Origin: Miltoncostaea sp963703045
Lineage (GTDB): Bacteria; Actinomycetota; Thermoleophilia; Miltoncostaeales; Miltoncostaeaceae
NCBI GenBank assembly: GCA_963703045.1
Contig: OY969782.1
Coordinates: 186,001 to 250,000, forward strand
Length of the DNA stretch: 64,000 bases
Direction: 5' to 3'
Part shown: positions 17,328-26,199 of the stretch, in pieces
Position numbering within the stretch: the first letter of the stretch is position 1
Layout of the letters: the number at the start of each line of letters is the position of its first letter
Made by a program: the position numbers and the translations under genes
The notes under the pieces: generated by a model
What the model saw: only the letters and a program-made list of their open reading frames with translations
The model's database searches: none
Told to the model about the DNA's origin: nothing

Positions 17328-19106
17328 TCAGGTGACGACGGACTCCCAGTCGCCGTACAGCTCGGCGTAGCGCCCGCCGCCCGCCACGAGATCGTCGTGC
17401 GTGCCCACCTCGACGATGCGCCCGTGCTCCAGCACGACGATGCGATCGGCGTCGCGGATCGTCGACAGCCGGTGGGCGATGATGATCGAGGTGCGCCCCG
17501 CCAGGAGCGTCGCGAGGGCCTCCTCGATGCGCCGCTCGGTGCGCAGATCGACCGACGACGTGGCCTCGTCGAGGATCAGCAGGCGCGGGTCGGCGACCAG
17601 GGCGCGCGCGAACGCGAGCAGCTGGCGCTGTCCGGCCGACAGCCCGGCGCCCTTGCCGTTGAGGCGCGTGTCGTACCCGTCGGGCAGGCTCGCGATGAAC
17701 TCGTCGGCCCCGACGGCCTCGGCCGCGGCGCGCAGCTCGTCGTCGGTGGCGTCCGGCCGGCCGAACGAGAGGTTGTCGGCGATCGTGCCCGAGAACAGGT
17801 GCCCCTCCTGGGGCACGATCGCGAGCTGGTCGCGCAGCGAGGCGACGCTCACGTCGCGCAGGTCGTGACCGTCGATCAGCACGGTGCCCTCGCGCGGGTC
17901 GTAGAACCGGGCGATCAGCTTCACGAGCGTCGACTTGCCGGCGCCGGTCGTCCCCACGAGGGCGATGCTCTCACCGGCCCGGATGTGCAGGTCGACGTCG
18001 CTCAGCACCGGCGCGCGGCCGTAGCGGAAGCCGACGCCGCGCAGCTCGACCTCGCCGCGCAGGCGCGGCAGCGCGGCGGCCCCGGGGGCGTCGGCCAGCT
18101 CGGGCTCGGTGTCGAGCACGCCGAAGATCTTCTCGAGGGCGGCCATCGCCGACTGGAACGTGGCGTAGAGCTGCGAGAGCTGCTGGATCGGGTCGAAGAA
18201 GCTCGACAGGTAGCCCACGAACGCCACCATCACCCCGACGCTGACCTCCTGGTCGAGCACCCGGGTCGCGCCGAAGTAGAGGATGATCGCCGTGCCGATG
18301 CCCGACAGCAGCTCGACGCCGGGGAAGTAGACGCCCGACAGCCGGATGGTGGCCATGTTGGCCTCGCGGTACTCGTCGTTGACGCGGGCGAACACCTTCT
18401 GCGAGGGCTCCTGGCGCCCGAACCCCTGCACCACGCGGATGCCCGAGAGGGTCTCCTGCAACGTGGCCAGCACGTCGGCGACGCGCTCGCGAGTGCGCCG
18501 ATAGGCGCGCGTGGAATACACCCGGAAGAGGGCCGTCCCGATCGCGAGGGCCGGGAAGATCACGAAGGTGAGCAGCGCGAGCTCGACGTCGTAGGTGAAG
18601 AGGATCACCACCACGCCGATGAACGTCAGCCCGTTGATGACCAGCGAGGTGACGCCGTCGGTCACGAGCTGCTGCAGGGCCTCGATGTCGCTCGTCAGGC
18701 GGCTGACGCTGCGTCCGGTGGGCGTGCGCTCGTGGTACCCGATCTCCAGGCGCATCAGGTGGCGGAACGTCTGGGTGCGCAGGTCGAGCAGCACCCGCTC
18801 GCCGACCCAGCTCGACAGGTAGGTCTGGTGGTAGCCGGCCAGCCAGCCGACGAGCCCGGCCAGCACGAAGAGGCCGACCGAGAGCAGCAGCACGCCCTTG
18901 TCGCCGGCGCGGATGCCGTCGTCGATCGCGAACTGCGCGAGCGCGGGGATCGCCAGACCGGACGCCGTCACCACGAGCATCAGCAGCACGGTGGCGATCG
19001 CCCGGCCGGCGTACGGGCGGAAGTAGGGGAGCAGGCGCCGCAGCTTGCGGCGCGCGGGCGGCGGCTCGGGGAGGCCGACGGCGAGGGGCGGCGCGGCCGT
19101 GCTCAC
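17328..19106 (-). CDS. ABC exporter half-transporter (membrane + ATPase), second gene
   Basis: About 592 aa. Type I exporter membrane domain (residues 25-320, six helices, starting LLPYFRPYAGRAIATVLLML), then a nucleotide-binding domain. Walker A is GTTGAGKST, the signature LSAGQRQL, Walker B LLILDEATSSVD and the switch His AHRLST. The catalytic Glu is present. GTG 19106 overlaps the upstream partner stop by four bases (GTGA), so the two halves are probably made in equal amounts as a heterodimer of the LmrCD/TM287-288 class. Substrate unknown; drugs or lipids are typical. Confidence 0.9.
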   Translation of the reverse strand: MSTAAPPLAVGLPEPPPARRKLRRLLPYFRPYAGRAIATVLLMLVVTASGLAIPALAQFAIDDGIRAGDKGVLLLSVGLFVLAGLVGWLAGYHQTYLSSWVGERVLLDLRTQTFRHLMRLEIGYHERTPTGRSVSRLTSDIEALQQLVTDGVTSLVINGLTFIGVVVILFTYDVELALLTFVIFPALAIGTALFRVYSTRAYRRTRERVADVLATLQETLSGIRVVQGFGRQEPSQKVFARVNDEYREANMATIRLSGVYFPGVELLSGIGTAIILYFGATRVLDQEVSVGVMVAFVGYLSSFFDPIQQLSQLYATFQSAMAALEKIFGVLDTEPELADAPGAAALPRLRGEVELRGVGFRYGRAPVLSDVDLHIRAGESIALVGTTGAGKSTLVKLIARFYDPREGTVLIDGHDLRDVSVASLRDQLAIVPQEGHLFSGTIADNLSFGRPDATDDELRAAAEAVGADEFIASLPDGYDTRLNGKGAGLSAGQRQLLAFARALVADPRLLILDEATSSVDLRTERRIEEALATLLAGRTSIIIAHRLSTIRDADRIVVLEHGRIVEVGTHDDLVAGGGRYAELYGDWESVVT

Positions 19107-20851
19107 GCGTCCCGCGCGATCAGGTCGGGGCGGGCGAGGCCGCCGTCGCGGATCTCGCGGTACAGCTCGCTGGTGCCGTAGAGCTCCTCGTGCGTGCCCC
19201 GGGCGACGATGCGGCCGCCCTCCAGCACCACCAGCTCGTCGGCGAGCGAGAGGGTCGAGAGGCGATGGGCGATGACGAGCGTCGTGCGGCCCCGCATGGC
19301 GGCGCGCAGGGCGCCCTGGATCTCGCGCTCGGTCGAGGCGTCGACCGACGCCGTGGCCTCGTCGAGCACGAGCACGCGCGGATCGGTGATGAGGGCCCGC
19401 GCGATCGCGATGCGCTGGCGCTGGCCGCCCGAGAGCGTCAGGCCGCGCTCTCCCACGACGGTGTCGTACCCGTCGGGCAGGTCCTCGATGAACCCCGCCG
19501 CCTGGGCCATCCGCGCCGCCTCGCGCACCTCGTCGTCGGTCGCGTGGGGCCGCCCGTAGGCGATGTTGGCGCGGATCGTGGTGGAGAACAGGAACGGGTC
19601 CTGCGAGACCATGCCCACGGCCTGGCGCAGCTCGGGCAGGCGCAGGTCGCGCACGTCGGCGCCGTCGAGCAGCACGCGCCCGGAGTCGACGTCGTAGAGC
19701 CGGGGCACCAGGTTGGTGAGGGTGGTCTTGCCCGAGCCGGTCGGCCCGATCAACGCGACGGTGCGCCCGGCCGGCACCTCGAGGTCGATGCCGTCGAGGA
19801 TGGCCGGACCGCCCGGCCCGTAGCCGAAGCCGACGCCCTCGAAGGTGATCGCGCCCCCGCCGTCCGGCAGCGGCCGGGCGCCGGGAGCCTCGACGATGTC
19901 CGGCTCCGCGTCGAGCACCTCGAAGATGCGGGTGCCGCCGGCGATCGCCCGCTGCGCCTGCCCGACCAGCATGCCCAGCGAGCGGAAGGGCGCCATCAGA
20001 AGCGTCAGGTAGAGGTAGAAGGCGACGAACTCGCCGAGGGTCAGGTCGCCGTCGATGGTCAGCAGGCCGCCGTAGATCAGCACGACGCCGAGGCCGAGCA
20101 CCGGCATGAAGCCCATGAGGGGCTGGTAGAGGGCGCGCAGGCGGGCCGCGTCCATGCTCCGGTCGAAGGCGCGCCGCGAGGTCGCGCCGAAGCGCTGCGA
20201 GCGATCGCCCTCGCGCCCGAAGGCCTTGATCACGCGGATCCCGACGGCGCTCTCCTCGGCCATCTCGGTGACCTCGCCCACGCGCTGCTGCACGTCGATG
20301 AGCACCGGGTTGGACCGCCGGCTGTAGCGCCAGGCCACCACGAGCAGCGCCGGGCCCATCAGCAGGGCGAGCAGCGCGAGCGACCAGTTCAGCCACACGA
20401 GCACCCCGGTCACGATGACCAGCGTGAAGGCCTGCATGAACAGGAAGATCAGGCCGTAGCCCAGGAAGAAGCGCACGGTCTGCAGGTCGCTGGTCGCCCG
20501 CGACATGAGCTGCCCGACCGGCATCCGGTCGTAGTAGGAGACGCTCATGCGCCCCAGGTGGGCGAACAGGCGCTGGCGCAGGTCGTACTCGACCGCCAGG
20601 CTCACCTGGCCCGAGACCCACCGCCGCAGCACGCCGAAGGCCATCCGCGCGACGACGACCGCCACCACGGCCCAGACGAGCGGTGCGAGCGCGCCGCGGT
20701 CGCCCGAGTCGAGCACGTCGTCGATCACCCGTCCGGTCAGGTATGGCAAGGTGATGGAGCACGCCATCAGCCCTGCGGCGCTGAGGGCGGTGACGACCAC
20801 CCGGCCCCTGTGGGGACGGAGGAATCTGAGCAGGCGGAGGAGTGTCGACAA
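19103..20851 (-). CDS. ABC exporter half-transporter (membrane + ATPase), first gene
   Basis: A 582-aa half-transporter with six membrane helices and an ATPase domain. Walker A GPTGSGKTT, signature LSGGQRQR, Walker B VLVLDEATASVD, switch His AHRLSTLS. Both this and the partner keep the catalytic Glu, unlike many heterodimers in which one site is degenerate. The frame is closed by a stop just upstream, so translation must begin at TTG 20851 or further in. The gap to the divergent formimidoyltransferase-like gene is only 12 bp and contains a short inverted repeat. Confidence 0.88.
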   Translation of the reverse strand: MSTLLRLLRFLRPHRGRVVVTALSAAGLMACSITLPYLTGRVIDDVLDSGDRGALAPLVWAVVAVVVARMAFGVLRRWVSGQVSLAVEYDLRQRLFAHLGRMSVSYYDRMPVGQLMSRATSDLQTVRFFLGYGLIFLFMQAFTLVIVTGVLVWLNWSLALLALLMGPALLVVAWRYSRRSNPVLIDVQQRVGEVTEMAEESAVGIRVIKAFGREGDRSQRFGATSRRAFDRSMDAARLRALYQPLMGFMPVLGLGVVLIYGGLLTIDGDLTLGEFVAFYLYLTLLMAPFRSLGMLVGQAQRAIAGGTRIFEVLDAEPDIVEAPGARPLPDGGGAITFEGVGFGYGPGGPAILDGIDLEVPAGRTVALIGPTGSGKTTLTNLVPRLYDVDSGRVLLDGADVRDLRLPELRQAVGMVSQDPFLFSTTIRANIAYGRPHATDDEVREAARMAQAAGFIEDLPDGYDTVVGERGLTLSGGQRQRIAIARALITDPRVLVLDEATASVDASTEREIQGALRAAMRGRTTLVIAHRLSTLSLADELVVLEGGRIVARGTHEELYGTSELYREIRDGGLARPDLIARDA

Positions 20852-20854
20852 GGT

Positions 20855-20869
20855 GATTCACTGGTGAAC
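20855..20869. promoter_or_regulatory. Short palindrome between divergent starts
   Basis: TTCAC-TG-GTGAA lies exactly between the TTG of the ABC exporter gene (20851) and the GTG of the divergent gene (20864). It could be an operator half-site pair for an adjacent-binding regulator, or chance; short (5-bp arms). Confidence 0.25.
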
Positions 20870-21832
20870 GATAGGGGAGCCCCCCGGGGCGCACAAGCCG
20901 TGGCGCCGTGGGACGACGACGCGCTGCCCGTGGCGCCGCGGCCCCCCACCGCGCTCGCGGTGCCGAACGTCTCGGAGGGGCGCGACGCGTACACCATCCG
21001 GGCGCTCGTGGACTCCTGCGACGTCCCGCGGGTGCGGGTGCTCGACGTCCACTCCGACCCCGACCACCACCGCAGCGTCATCAGCCTCACCGGCGAGCCG
21101 CTCGCCCTGCAGGACGCCCTCGTCGGCCTGGCCGCCGAGTGCGTCGACCGCATCGACCTGCGACGCCACCGGGGCGCCCACCCGCGCACCGGGGCCCTCG
21201 ACGTCGCGCCGGTGGTGGCGGCCGACGAGGACGGCATCGACATGGCCTCCGAGATCGCCCTCGGCCTGGCGGGCCGGCTCGCGGAGGAGATCGCGCTGCC
21301 CGTGTTCCTCTACGGCGCCGTGGCCACCTCGGACCGGGTGCGCCCGCGCGACTTCCGTCGTGACGGGCTCGACGGCCTGGCGCGGCGGATCGAGGACGGC
21401 GAGATCGTCCCCGACGCGGGCCCCCCGCGGCTGCACCCGAGCGCCGGGACGGTGCTCGTCGGCGTGCGCCCGGCGCTGATCGCGCTCAACGTCTGGCTGC
21501 CCGACGCGACCCTGACCGAGGCGCGCGCGATCGCCGCCCGGGTGCGCGAGTCGGGCGGGGGGCTGCCGGGCGTGCGCGCCCTCGGCCTCTACCTGGTCGA
21601 GGCCGGCATGGCCCAGGTCTCGATGAACATCGAGGACCACCGCGCCGCACCGCCCGCCCAGGTCATCGCCGCCGTGCGCGCCGAGGCCGGGCGGCTCGGG
21701 TTCGAGGCCGGCGACGCCGAGCTCGTCGGCCTGGTCCCGCGTGACGCCGTGCTCGGCGGCCCCAGCCCCGCCGCGATGCGGATCGCCGGCTTCCGGCCCG
21801 GCCAGGTCATCGACCTCGCGGACGTCGCCTGA
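20864..21832 (+). CDS. Glutamate formimidoyltransferase-like protein
   Basis: A 322-aa protein of the formiminotransferase N-/C-subdomain family. The diagnostic opening VPNVSEGRD is present, followed by DVHSDPDHHRSVISLTGEP (His residues near the folate/formimino site), HRGAHPRTGALDVAP and QVSMNIEDH. The family moves a formimino group from formiminoglutamate to tetrahydrofolate in histidine breakdown. There is no cyclodeaminase domain and no other hut gene here, so the actual substrate may differ. GTG 20864 is the first usable start; a GTG about 30 bp downstream would also keep the domain. Overlaps the next gene (TGATG). Confidence 0.8.
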   Translation: MNDRGAPRGAQAVAPWDDDALPVAPRPPTALAVPNVSEGRDAYTIRALVDSCDVPRVRVLDVHSDPDHHRSVISLTGEPLALQDALVGLAAECVDRIDLRRHRGAHPRTGALDVAPVVAADEDGIDMASEIALGLAGRLAEEIALPVFLYGAVATSDRVRPRDFRRDGLDGLARRIEDGEIVPDAGPPRLHPSAGTVLVGVRPALIALNVWLPDATLTEARAIAARVRESGGGLPGVRALGLYLVEAGMAQVSMNIEDHRAAPPAQVIAAVRAEAGRLGFEAGDAELVGLVPRDAVLGGPSPAAMRIAGFRPGQVIDLADVA

Positions 21833-22182
21833 TGGCCAAGCGCAAGCAACGTCGCAAGGGCGCCGGCCCGCCGCCGGTGGGCGTGCCGAAGCGGGCAGCC
21901 GCCGCGGCCGCCGCCGAGGCCGCGGCACCCGCCCCCAAGCGCCGGCCCGGGGAGCCCCTCGCCCCCTCGTTCAAGGGTGTGGTCATCCGGGCGGCGATCG
22001 TCGCCGCGATCTTCTACCCGTACCTGATCTACGTCGTCGACGAGAGCCCCGTGGGGGCCGCGCTCATCAGCCTGCTGGCCTTCGCGCTGATGGTGCCCCT
22101 CGGCCTGCTGCTCGATCGTTTCCGCTACACGCGCCAGATGAAGCGCTGGACCGAGAAGCGGGCGCGGCAGTCGGGCCGGTGA
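21832..22182 (+). CDS. Small membrane protein with basic Ala/Pro-rich N-terminus
   Basis: A 116-aa protein. The first 50 residues are highly basic and Ala-rich (KRKQRRKGAG, then an Ala run). Two hydrophobic helices follow (about residues 55-75, VVIRAAIVAAIFYPYLIYVV, and 81-100, ALISLLAFALMVPLGLLL), and a basic tail ends in ARQSGR. It looks like a two-helix hairpin with both ends in the cytoplasm. It overlaps the gene before by 1 nt and hisS by 4 nt, so it is translationally coupled in the formimidoyltransferase-hisS-aspS operon. No family recognised. Confidence 0.7.
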   Translation: MAKRKQRRKGAGPPPVGVPKRAAAAAAAEAAAPAPKRRPGEPLAPSFKGVVIRAAIVAAIFYPYLIYVVDESPVGAALISLLAFALMVPLGLLLDRFRYTRQMKRWTEKRARQSGR

Positions 22183-23435
22183 GCGGGGCCGGCCGCCGGG
22201 TGGCGGCGCCCCGGGGCACGCGCGACGTGCTCCCCCCCGAGAGCGATCTGCGCCAGCGCGTGATCGACGTCGCCCGCGAGGCCTTCGCGCGGTACGGCTA
22301 CGCGCGCGTCGTCACGCCGACGTTCGAGGAGACCGACCTGTTCGTGCGCGGCGTGGGCACGAGCACCGACGTCGTGCGCAAGGAGATGTACACCTTCGAG
22401 GACCAGGGCGGGCGCAGCCTCAGCCTGCGCCCGGAGGGCACCGCGCCGGTGGTGCGGGCCTTCGTCCAGCACGGCATGCACAAGCAGCCGCTCCCGGTGA
22501 AGCTCTGGTACGCCGCCCCCATGTTCCGGTACGAGGCGCCGCAGGCCGGGCGCTTCCGCGAGCACTGGCAGGTGGGCGCCGAGGCGATCGGCAGCGACGA
22601 CCCGCTGCTCGACGCCGAGGTGATCTCGCTCCTGGACGGCATCTACCGCGAGCTCGGCGTCCCCGGCGTCACGCTGCGGATCGGCAGCATGGGCGACCCG
22701 GAGAGCCGCGGGCCGTACCGGGAGCGGCTGGTCGCGTACCTCGGCGACCACCTCGACGCGCTCGACGAGGACGCCCGCGAGCGCATGCGGGTCAACCCGC
22801 TGCGGCTGTTCGACACGAAGGACCCCCGCGTCGCCGCGGTCATGCGCGACGCGCCGACCCTGCTCGACAACCTCGGCCCGGCGGCCCGCGAGCACCACGA
22901 CCGGGTGCTCGCGGCCCTCGACGCGCTCGGCATCGCCTACGTCGAGGACCCGACCCTCGTGCGGGGCTTCGACTACTACACGATGACCGTCTTCGAGTTC
23001 GTCAGCGACCACCTCGGCGCCCAGAGCGCGGTCGGCGGGGGAGGGCGGTACGACGGCCTGGTCGAGGACCTCGGCGGGCCGCCGACCCCCGGCATCGGCT
23101 TCGGGGCGGGAATCGAGCGCATCGTGCTGGCGCTCGGCGGCGAGGCGCCCGCGCCGGGCCTCGACTGCTACCTCGCGGTGCTCGACACCGACCTGCGCGT
23201 CCCCATGCTCCCCGTGCTCGAGGCCATGCGCGCGGCCGGGCTGCGCTGCGAGAGCGACCTGCGCGGGCGCAGCATGAAGGCCATGATGCGCCACGCGTCG
23301 TCGCTCGGCGCCCGGCGGACCGTCATCGTCGGCGCGCGCGAGCACGCGGAGGGCGTGGCGACGGTACGGGACATGCAGAGCGGCGAGCAGCGGCAGGTGC
23401 CGCTCGCGCGACTGGTCGAGGAGCTGAGCGGATGA
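22179..23435 (+). CDS. hisS: Histidine-tRNA ligase
   Basis: A 418-aa class II synthetase that charges tRNA-His. Opening APRGTRDVLPPE is the family start. Motif 2 region: MFRYEAPQAGRFREHWQ. Histidine-A-type motif: LVRGFDYYTMTVFEF. Motif 3: GIGFGAGIERIVL. The C-terminal anticodon-binding domain follows (about residues 325-418). GTG 22179 overlaps the membrane-protein stop (GTGA) and the end overlaps aspS (ATGA). Confidence 0.97.
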   Translation: MSGAGRRVAAPRGTRDVLPPESDLRQRVIDVAREAFARYGYARVVTPTFEETDLFVRGVGTSTDVVRKEMYTFEDQGGRSLSLRPEGTAPVVRAFVQHGMHKQPLPVKLWYAAPMFRYEAPQAGRFREHWQVGAEAIGSDDPLLDAEVISLLDGIYRELGVPGVTLRIGSMGDPESRGPYRERLVAYLGDHLDALDEDARERMRVNPLRLFDTKDPRVAAVMRDAPTLLDNLGPAAREHHDRVLAALDALGIAYVEDPTLVRGFDYYTMTVFEFVSDHLGAQSAVGGGGRYDGLVEDLGGPPTPGIGFGAGIERIVLALGGEAPAPGLDCYLAVLDTDLRVPMLPVLEAMRAAGLRCESDLRGRSMKAMMRHASSLGARRTVIVGAREHAEGVATVRDMQSGEQRQVPLARLVEELSG

Positions 23436-25477
23436 TCGGCGCGGATCGATACCGGAGCCACACCTGCACGGGCGCCGCGCAGGCGCAGGGGGAGACCGTG
23501 CGCCTGTCGGGCTGGGTGCACCGGCGACGCGACCACGGCGGGGTCGTCTTCATCGACCTGCGCGACCGCTCGGGGATCGTGCAGCTGGTCTTCCACCCCG
23601 ACGCCGCCGGGGCCCATGCCGCCGCCGGGTCGCTCAGCCCCGAGGACGTCGTCATGGTCGAGGGCGAGGTCGTGGCCCGCTCGGCCGAGACGGTCAACCC
23701 CGGCATCCCGACGGGCGCCGTCGAGGTACGCGCGACGACCTTGACGATGCTCTCCGAGGCCGACCCGCTGCCGTTCTCGGTCGAGGACGAGAGCCAGGAG
23801 GCGTCCGAGGAGCTGCGCCTCACCTACCGCTACCTCGACATCCGCCGGGCGCCCCGCCTGCGCGCCCTCGAGCTGCGCGCGCGCATCGTCTCGGGCATGC
23901 GCCGGGTGCTCGACGACGAGGGCTTCCTCGAGGTCGAGACGCCCATGCTCACCCGCTCGACGCCGGAGGGCGCCCGCGACTTCCTCGTGCCGAGCCGCCT
24001 CCAGCGGGGGTCGTGGTACGCGCTGCCGCAGAGCCCGCAGCTCTTCAAGCAGCTCCTCATGGTCGGCGGCCTCGAGCGCTACTACCAGGTGGTCCGCTGC
24101 TTCCGCGACGAGGACCTGCGCGCCGACCGCCAGCCCGAGTTCACCCAGCTCGACGTCGAGGCCTCCTTCGTCGAGCCCCAGCAGGTCCAGGACGTCACCG
24201 AGGAGGTGCTCGCGACCTCGTTCGCGGCGGCGGGCATCGACGTGCCCACGCCCTTCCCGCGCATCACCCACGCCGACGCGGTCCGCCGCTTCGGCACCGA
24301 CCGCCCCGACATGCGGTTCGGCATGGAGATCCTCGACTGGACCGCGGCGGCCGCGGCGTCCGGATTCGGCGTCTTCGAGGGCGCGGTCGGTGCGGGCGGC
24401 GTCGTGCGCGCCCTCGTCGTGCCCGGCGCCGGCGCGGGCACGAGCCGCCGGGTCGGCGACGAGCTGATGGCCGAGGCGCGCGAGCTCGGGGCCAAGGGCC
24501 TCGTCTGGGCGGCGGTCGAGGACGACCGCTCGCTGCGCTCTCCGGTCTCCCGCTTCCTCGGCGGCATGGTGGACGATCTCGGCGCGGCGCCGGGCGACCT
24601 GATCGCGGTGGTCGCCGACGACGAGGCCGTGGCCCAGTCGGTGCTCGGGACCCTGCGCGGGCGCTTCGCCGAGCGTCACGGCCTGATCCCCGAGGGCACC
24701 TGGGCACCCGTGTGGGTGGTCGATTTCCCGCTCGTCGAGTGGCGTCCGGCCGAGGGGCGCTGGGACGCGACGCACCACCCCTTCACCGCGCCGCGCCCCG
24801 AGGACCTCGACCGCCTCGAGTCGGATCCCGGCTCGGTGCTGTCGCTGGCGTACGACGTCGTGCTCAACGGGGTCGAGATCGGTGGGGGCAGCATCCGCAT
24901 CCACGATCGCGCGGTGCAGGAGCGCGTGTTCGCGCTCATCGGCCTGACGACCGAGGAGGCCGAGGGCAAGTTCGGGTTCCTGCTGCGCGCGCTGCGCCTC
25001 GGCGCCCCGCCCCACGGGGGCATCGCCCTGGGCCTCGACCGGCTGGTGATGCTGCTGGCCGGCGAGCGCTCGATCCGCGACGTCATGGCCTTCCCCAAGA
25101 CGGCGACCGGGGCCGACCCGCTCACCGGCGCGCCGGCGCCGGTCGACCCGCTGCAGCTCCGCGAACTCGGGGTGCGCGAGACGACGCCTCCGCGCCCGGC
25201 CGTCGCGACCGCGGCCGAGGAGGAGGGCCCTTCCGCTGCCCCCGATCCCGAGGCGACGCTGCTCGACGCGCTGCGGCGCGCCGGCGAGCCCGTGCGCGAG
25301 GCGGTGCTGCACGAGCGGGTGGTGGCGCGCGGGGCGGAGCTCGCGCCCGAGGAGACGGTCGCGCTGCTCGAGCGCCTCGCCGCCGAGGGCCACCTGCGCG
25401 TGAGCGTGGCCCATGACGACCGGCCCGTGCACGACCCCGAGCCGTTCGAGCCCCGCCTCTGGCGGGTCGTGCGCTAG
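23432..25477 (+). CDS. aspS: Aspartate-tRNA ligase with an extra C-terminal domain
   Basis: A 681-aa bacterial-type AspRS; the usual length is about 580-600. Order: OB-fold anticodon domain (SGWVHRRRDHGGVVFIDLRD), catalytic core with motif 2 (VVRCFRDEDLRADRQPEFTQ) and QSPQLFKQ, the GAD insertion (about residues 300-410), and motif 3 (GIALGLDRLVMLL) closing near MAFPKT (about residue 553). From about residue 583 there is a Pro/Ala/Glu linker and then a roughly 75-residue domain (LLDALRRAGEPVREAVLHER, ending in LWRVV) with the helix-rich look of a winged helix. The core is certain; the extra domain's role is unknown. Confidence 0.95.
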   Translation: MIGADRYRSHTCTGAAQAQGETVRLSGWVHRRRDHGGVVFIDLRDRSGIVQLVFHPDAAGAHAAAGSLSPEDVVMVEGEVVARSAETVNPGIPTGAVEVRATTLTMLSEADPLPFSVEDESQEASEELRLTYRYLDIRRAPRLRALELRARIVSGMRRVLDDEGFLEVETPMLTRSTPEGARDFLVPSRLQRGSWYALPQSPQLFKQLLMVGGLERYYQVVRCFRDEDLRADRQPEFTQLDVEASFVEPQQVQDVTEEVLATSFAAAGIDVPTPFPRITHADAVRRFGTDRPDMRFGMEILDWTAAAAASGFGVFEGAVGAGGVVRALVVPGAGAGTSRRVGDELMAEARELGAKGLVWAAVEDDRSLRSPVSRFLGGMVDDLGAAPGDLIAVVADDEAVAQSVLGTLRGRFAERHGLIPEGTWAPVWVVDFPLVEWRPAEGRWDATHHPFTAPRPEDLDRLESDPGSVLSLAYDVVLNGVEIGGGSIRIHDRAVQERVFALIGLTTEEAEGKFGFLLRALRLGAPPHGGIALGLDRLVMLLAGERSIRDVMAFPKTATGADPLTGAPAPVDPLQLRELGVRETTPPRPAVATAAEEEGPSAAPDPEATLLDALRRAGEPVREAVLHERVVARGAELAPEETVALLERLAAEGHLRVSVAHDDRPVHDPEPFEPRLWRVVR

Positions 25478-25770
25478 AGGCTCCGGCCGAAGAGCCGGCG
25501 GGCGTCGCGGCGCAGCTCGTCGGCCAGCACGATCATGGCCTGGCTGCCGCCGGCGCCCTGCGGCCAGCTCACCCGCACGAGCCGGCGGGCCTCGAGATCG
25601 CCGAGGGCGGTCATGACGGCCAGCAGGCCGTCCCGGTCCTCGTCGAGACCCAGCTCGATCGCGGTGGTGCCGACCGGGAGCGCGAGCTCGCCGCGCTCGT
25701 CGGCGCCCTCCTCCAGCCAGCGCGCCACGATCAGCATCTCGAGGCGCTCACCGATCGCATCGTCGGCCAT
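25474..25770 (-). CDS. Small helix-rich protein, possibly winged-helix
   Basis: A 98-aa soluble protein. Pattern: ERLEMLIVARWLEEG, then LPVGTTAIELGLDEDRDGLL, TALGDLEARRLVRVSW and a beta-like segment AMIVLADEL. This resembles a winged-helix DNA-binding or oligomerisation fold, but I cannot name a family. It converges with aspS over a shared CTAG, where each strand reads TAG. ATG 25770 is 7 nt after TAGCCT, so leaderless. Confidence 0.55.
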   Translation of the reverse strand: MADDAIGERLEMLIVARWLEEGADERGELALPVGTTAIELGLDEDRDGLLAVMTALGDLEARRLVRVSWPQGAGGSQAMIVLADELRRDARRLFGRSL

Positions 25771-25777
25771 CGTGGCC

Positions 25778-25783
25778 AGGCTA
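25778..25783 (-). promoter_or_regulatory. -10 element, leaderless start of the 98-aa gene
   Basis: TAGCCT on the minus strand, 7 nt before ATG 25770. It overlaps the stop codon of the gene upstream. Confidence 0.4.
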
Positions 25784-26044
25784 GTCGAGAGCGCCCACCA
25801 GCGTGAGATCGAGGGTCGCGGCCGCCTCGCAATCGACCCGCTCGAGCACGAGCATGGAGCCGGCGGAGGTCATCAGCTCGATGACGTGGTGGCTGAGGGT
25901 GGTGCCGGCGGCCGTGACGACGACGGCGGTCAGCCGACCGGTGAGGGCCGCGAGGCACGCGTCGAGGGCGCGCTGCTGACCGGCGTCGAGCGGTCCGACG
26001 CCGGGGGAGAGGGTGTAGGCGGGACGGGGCGCGGGGACGAGCAC
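25781..26044 (-). CDS. Small protein of unknown function
   Basis: An 87-aa protein beginning MLVPAPRPAYTLSPGVGPL from GTG 26044, which has a GGAG ribosome-binding site 7 nt upstream. A longer frame back to TTG 26152 is possible but less well supported. Visible features: ALTGRLTAVVVTAAGTTLSHH and MLVLERVDCEAAATLDL, an alternating alpha/beta pattern with one Cys. No known family. It lies just upstream of the 98-aa gene on the same strand and diverges from the 6S RNA candidate. Confidence 0.5.
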   Translation of the reverse strand: MLVPAPRPAYTLSPGVGPLDAGQQRALDACLAALTGRLTAVVVTAAGTTLSHHVIELMTSAGSMLVLERVDCEAAATLDLTLVGALD

Positions 26045-26189
26045 CTGGATCTCCGGGGGAGGCGTTGCCGTCGTCCGAGGGTCGCGCGCGCCGATACCCC
26101 TGTGAAGGGCGTGTGGAGAGGATGCCCAGGCCATCGCGGGCGCCGCGTTCAAGGCGACCCCCCCGCCTGCCGACCAACCCTCTAGCAGC

Positions 26190-26195
26190 TAGACT
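26190..26195 (+). promoter_or_regulatory. -10 element of the 6S RNA candidate
   Basis: TAGACT ends 5 nt before the 5' end of the RNA's closing stem, the correct distance for transcription to start at G26200 or G26201. Confidence 0.55.
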
Positions 26196-26199
26196 CGGA

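Noticed and set aside
19103..20851. One degenerate ATP site in the ABC exporter pair, as in many heterodimers
   Set aside because: Both halves keep Walker A, signature, catalytic Glu and switch His.
17328..20894. Single 1188-aa ORF covering both ABC exporter genes
   Set aside because: The first half is a wrong frame of the upstream half-transporter; the real second gene starts at GTG 19106 with a GTGA overlap.
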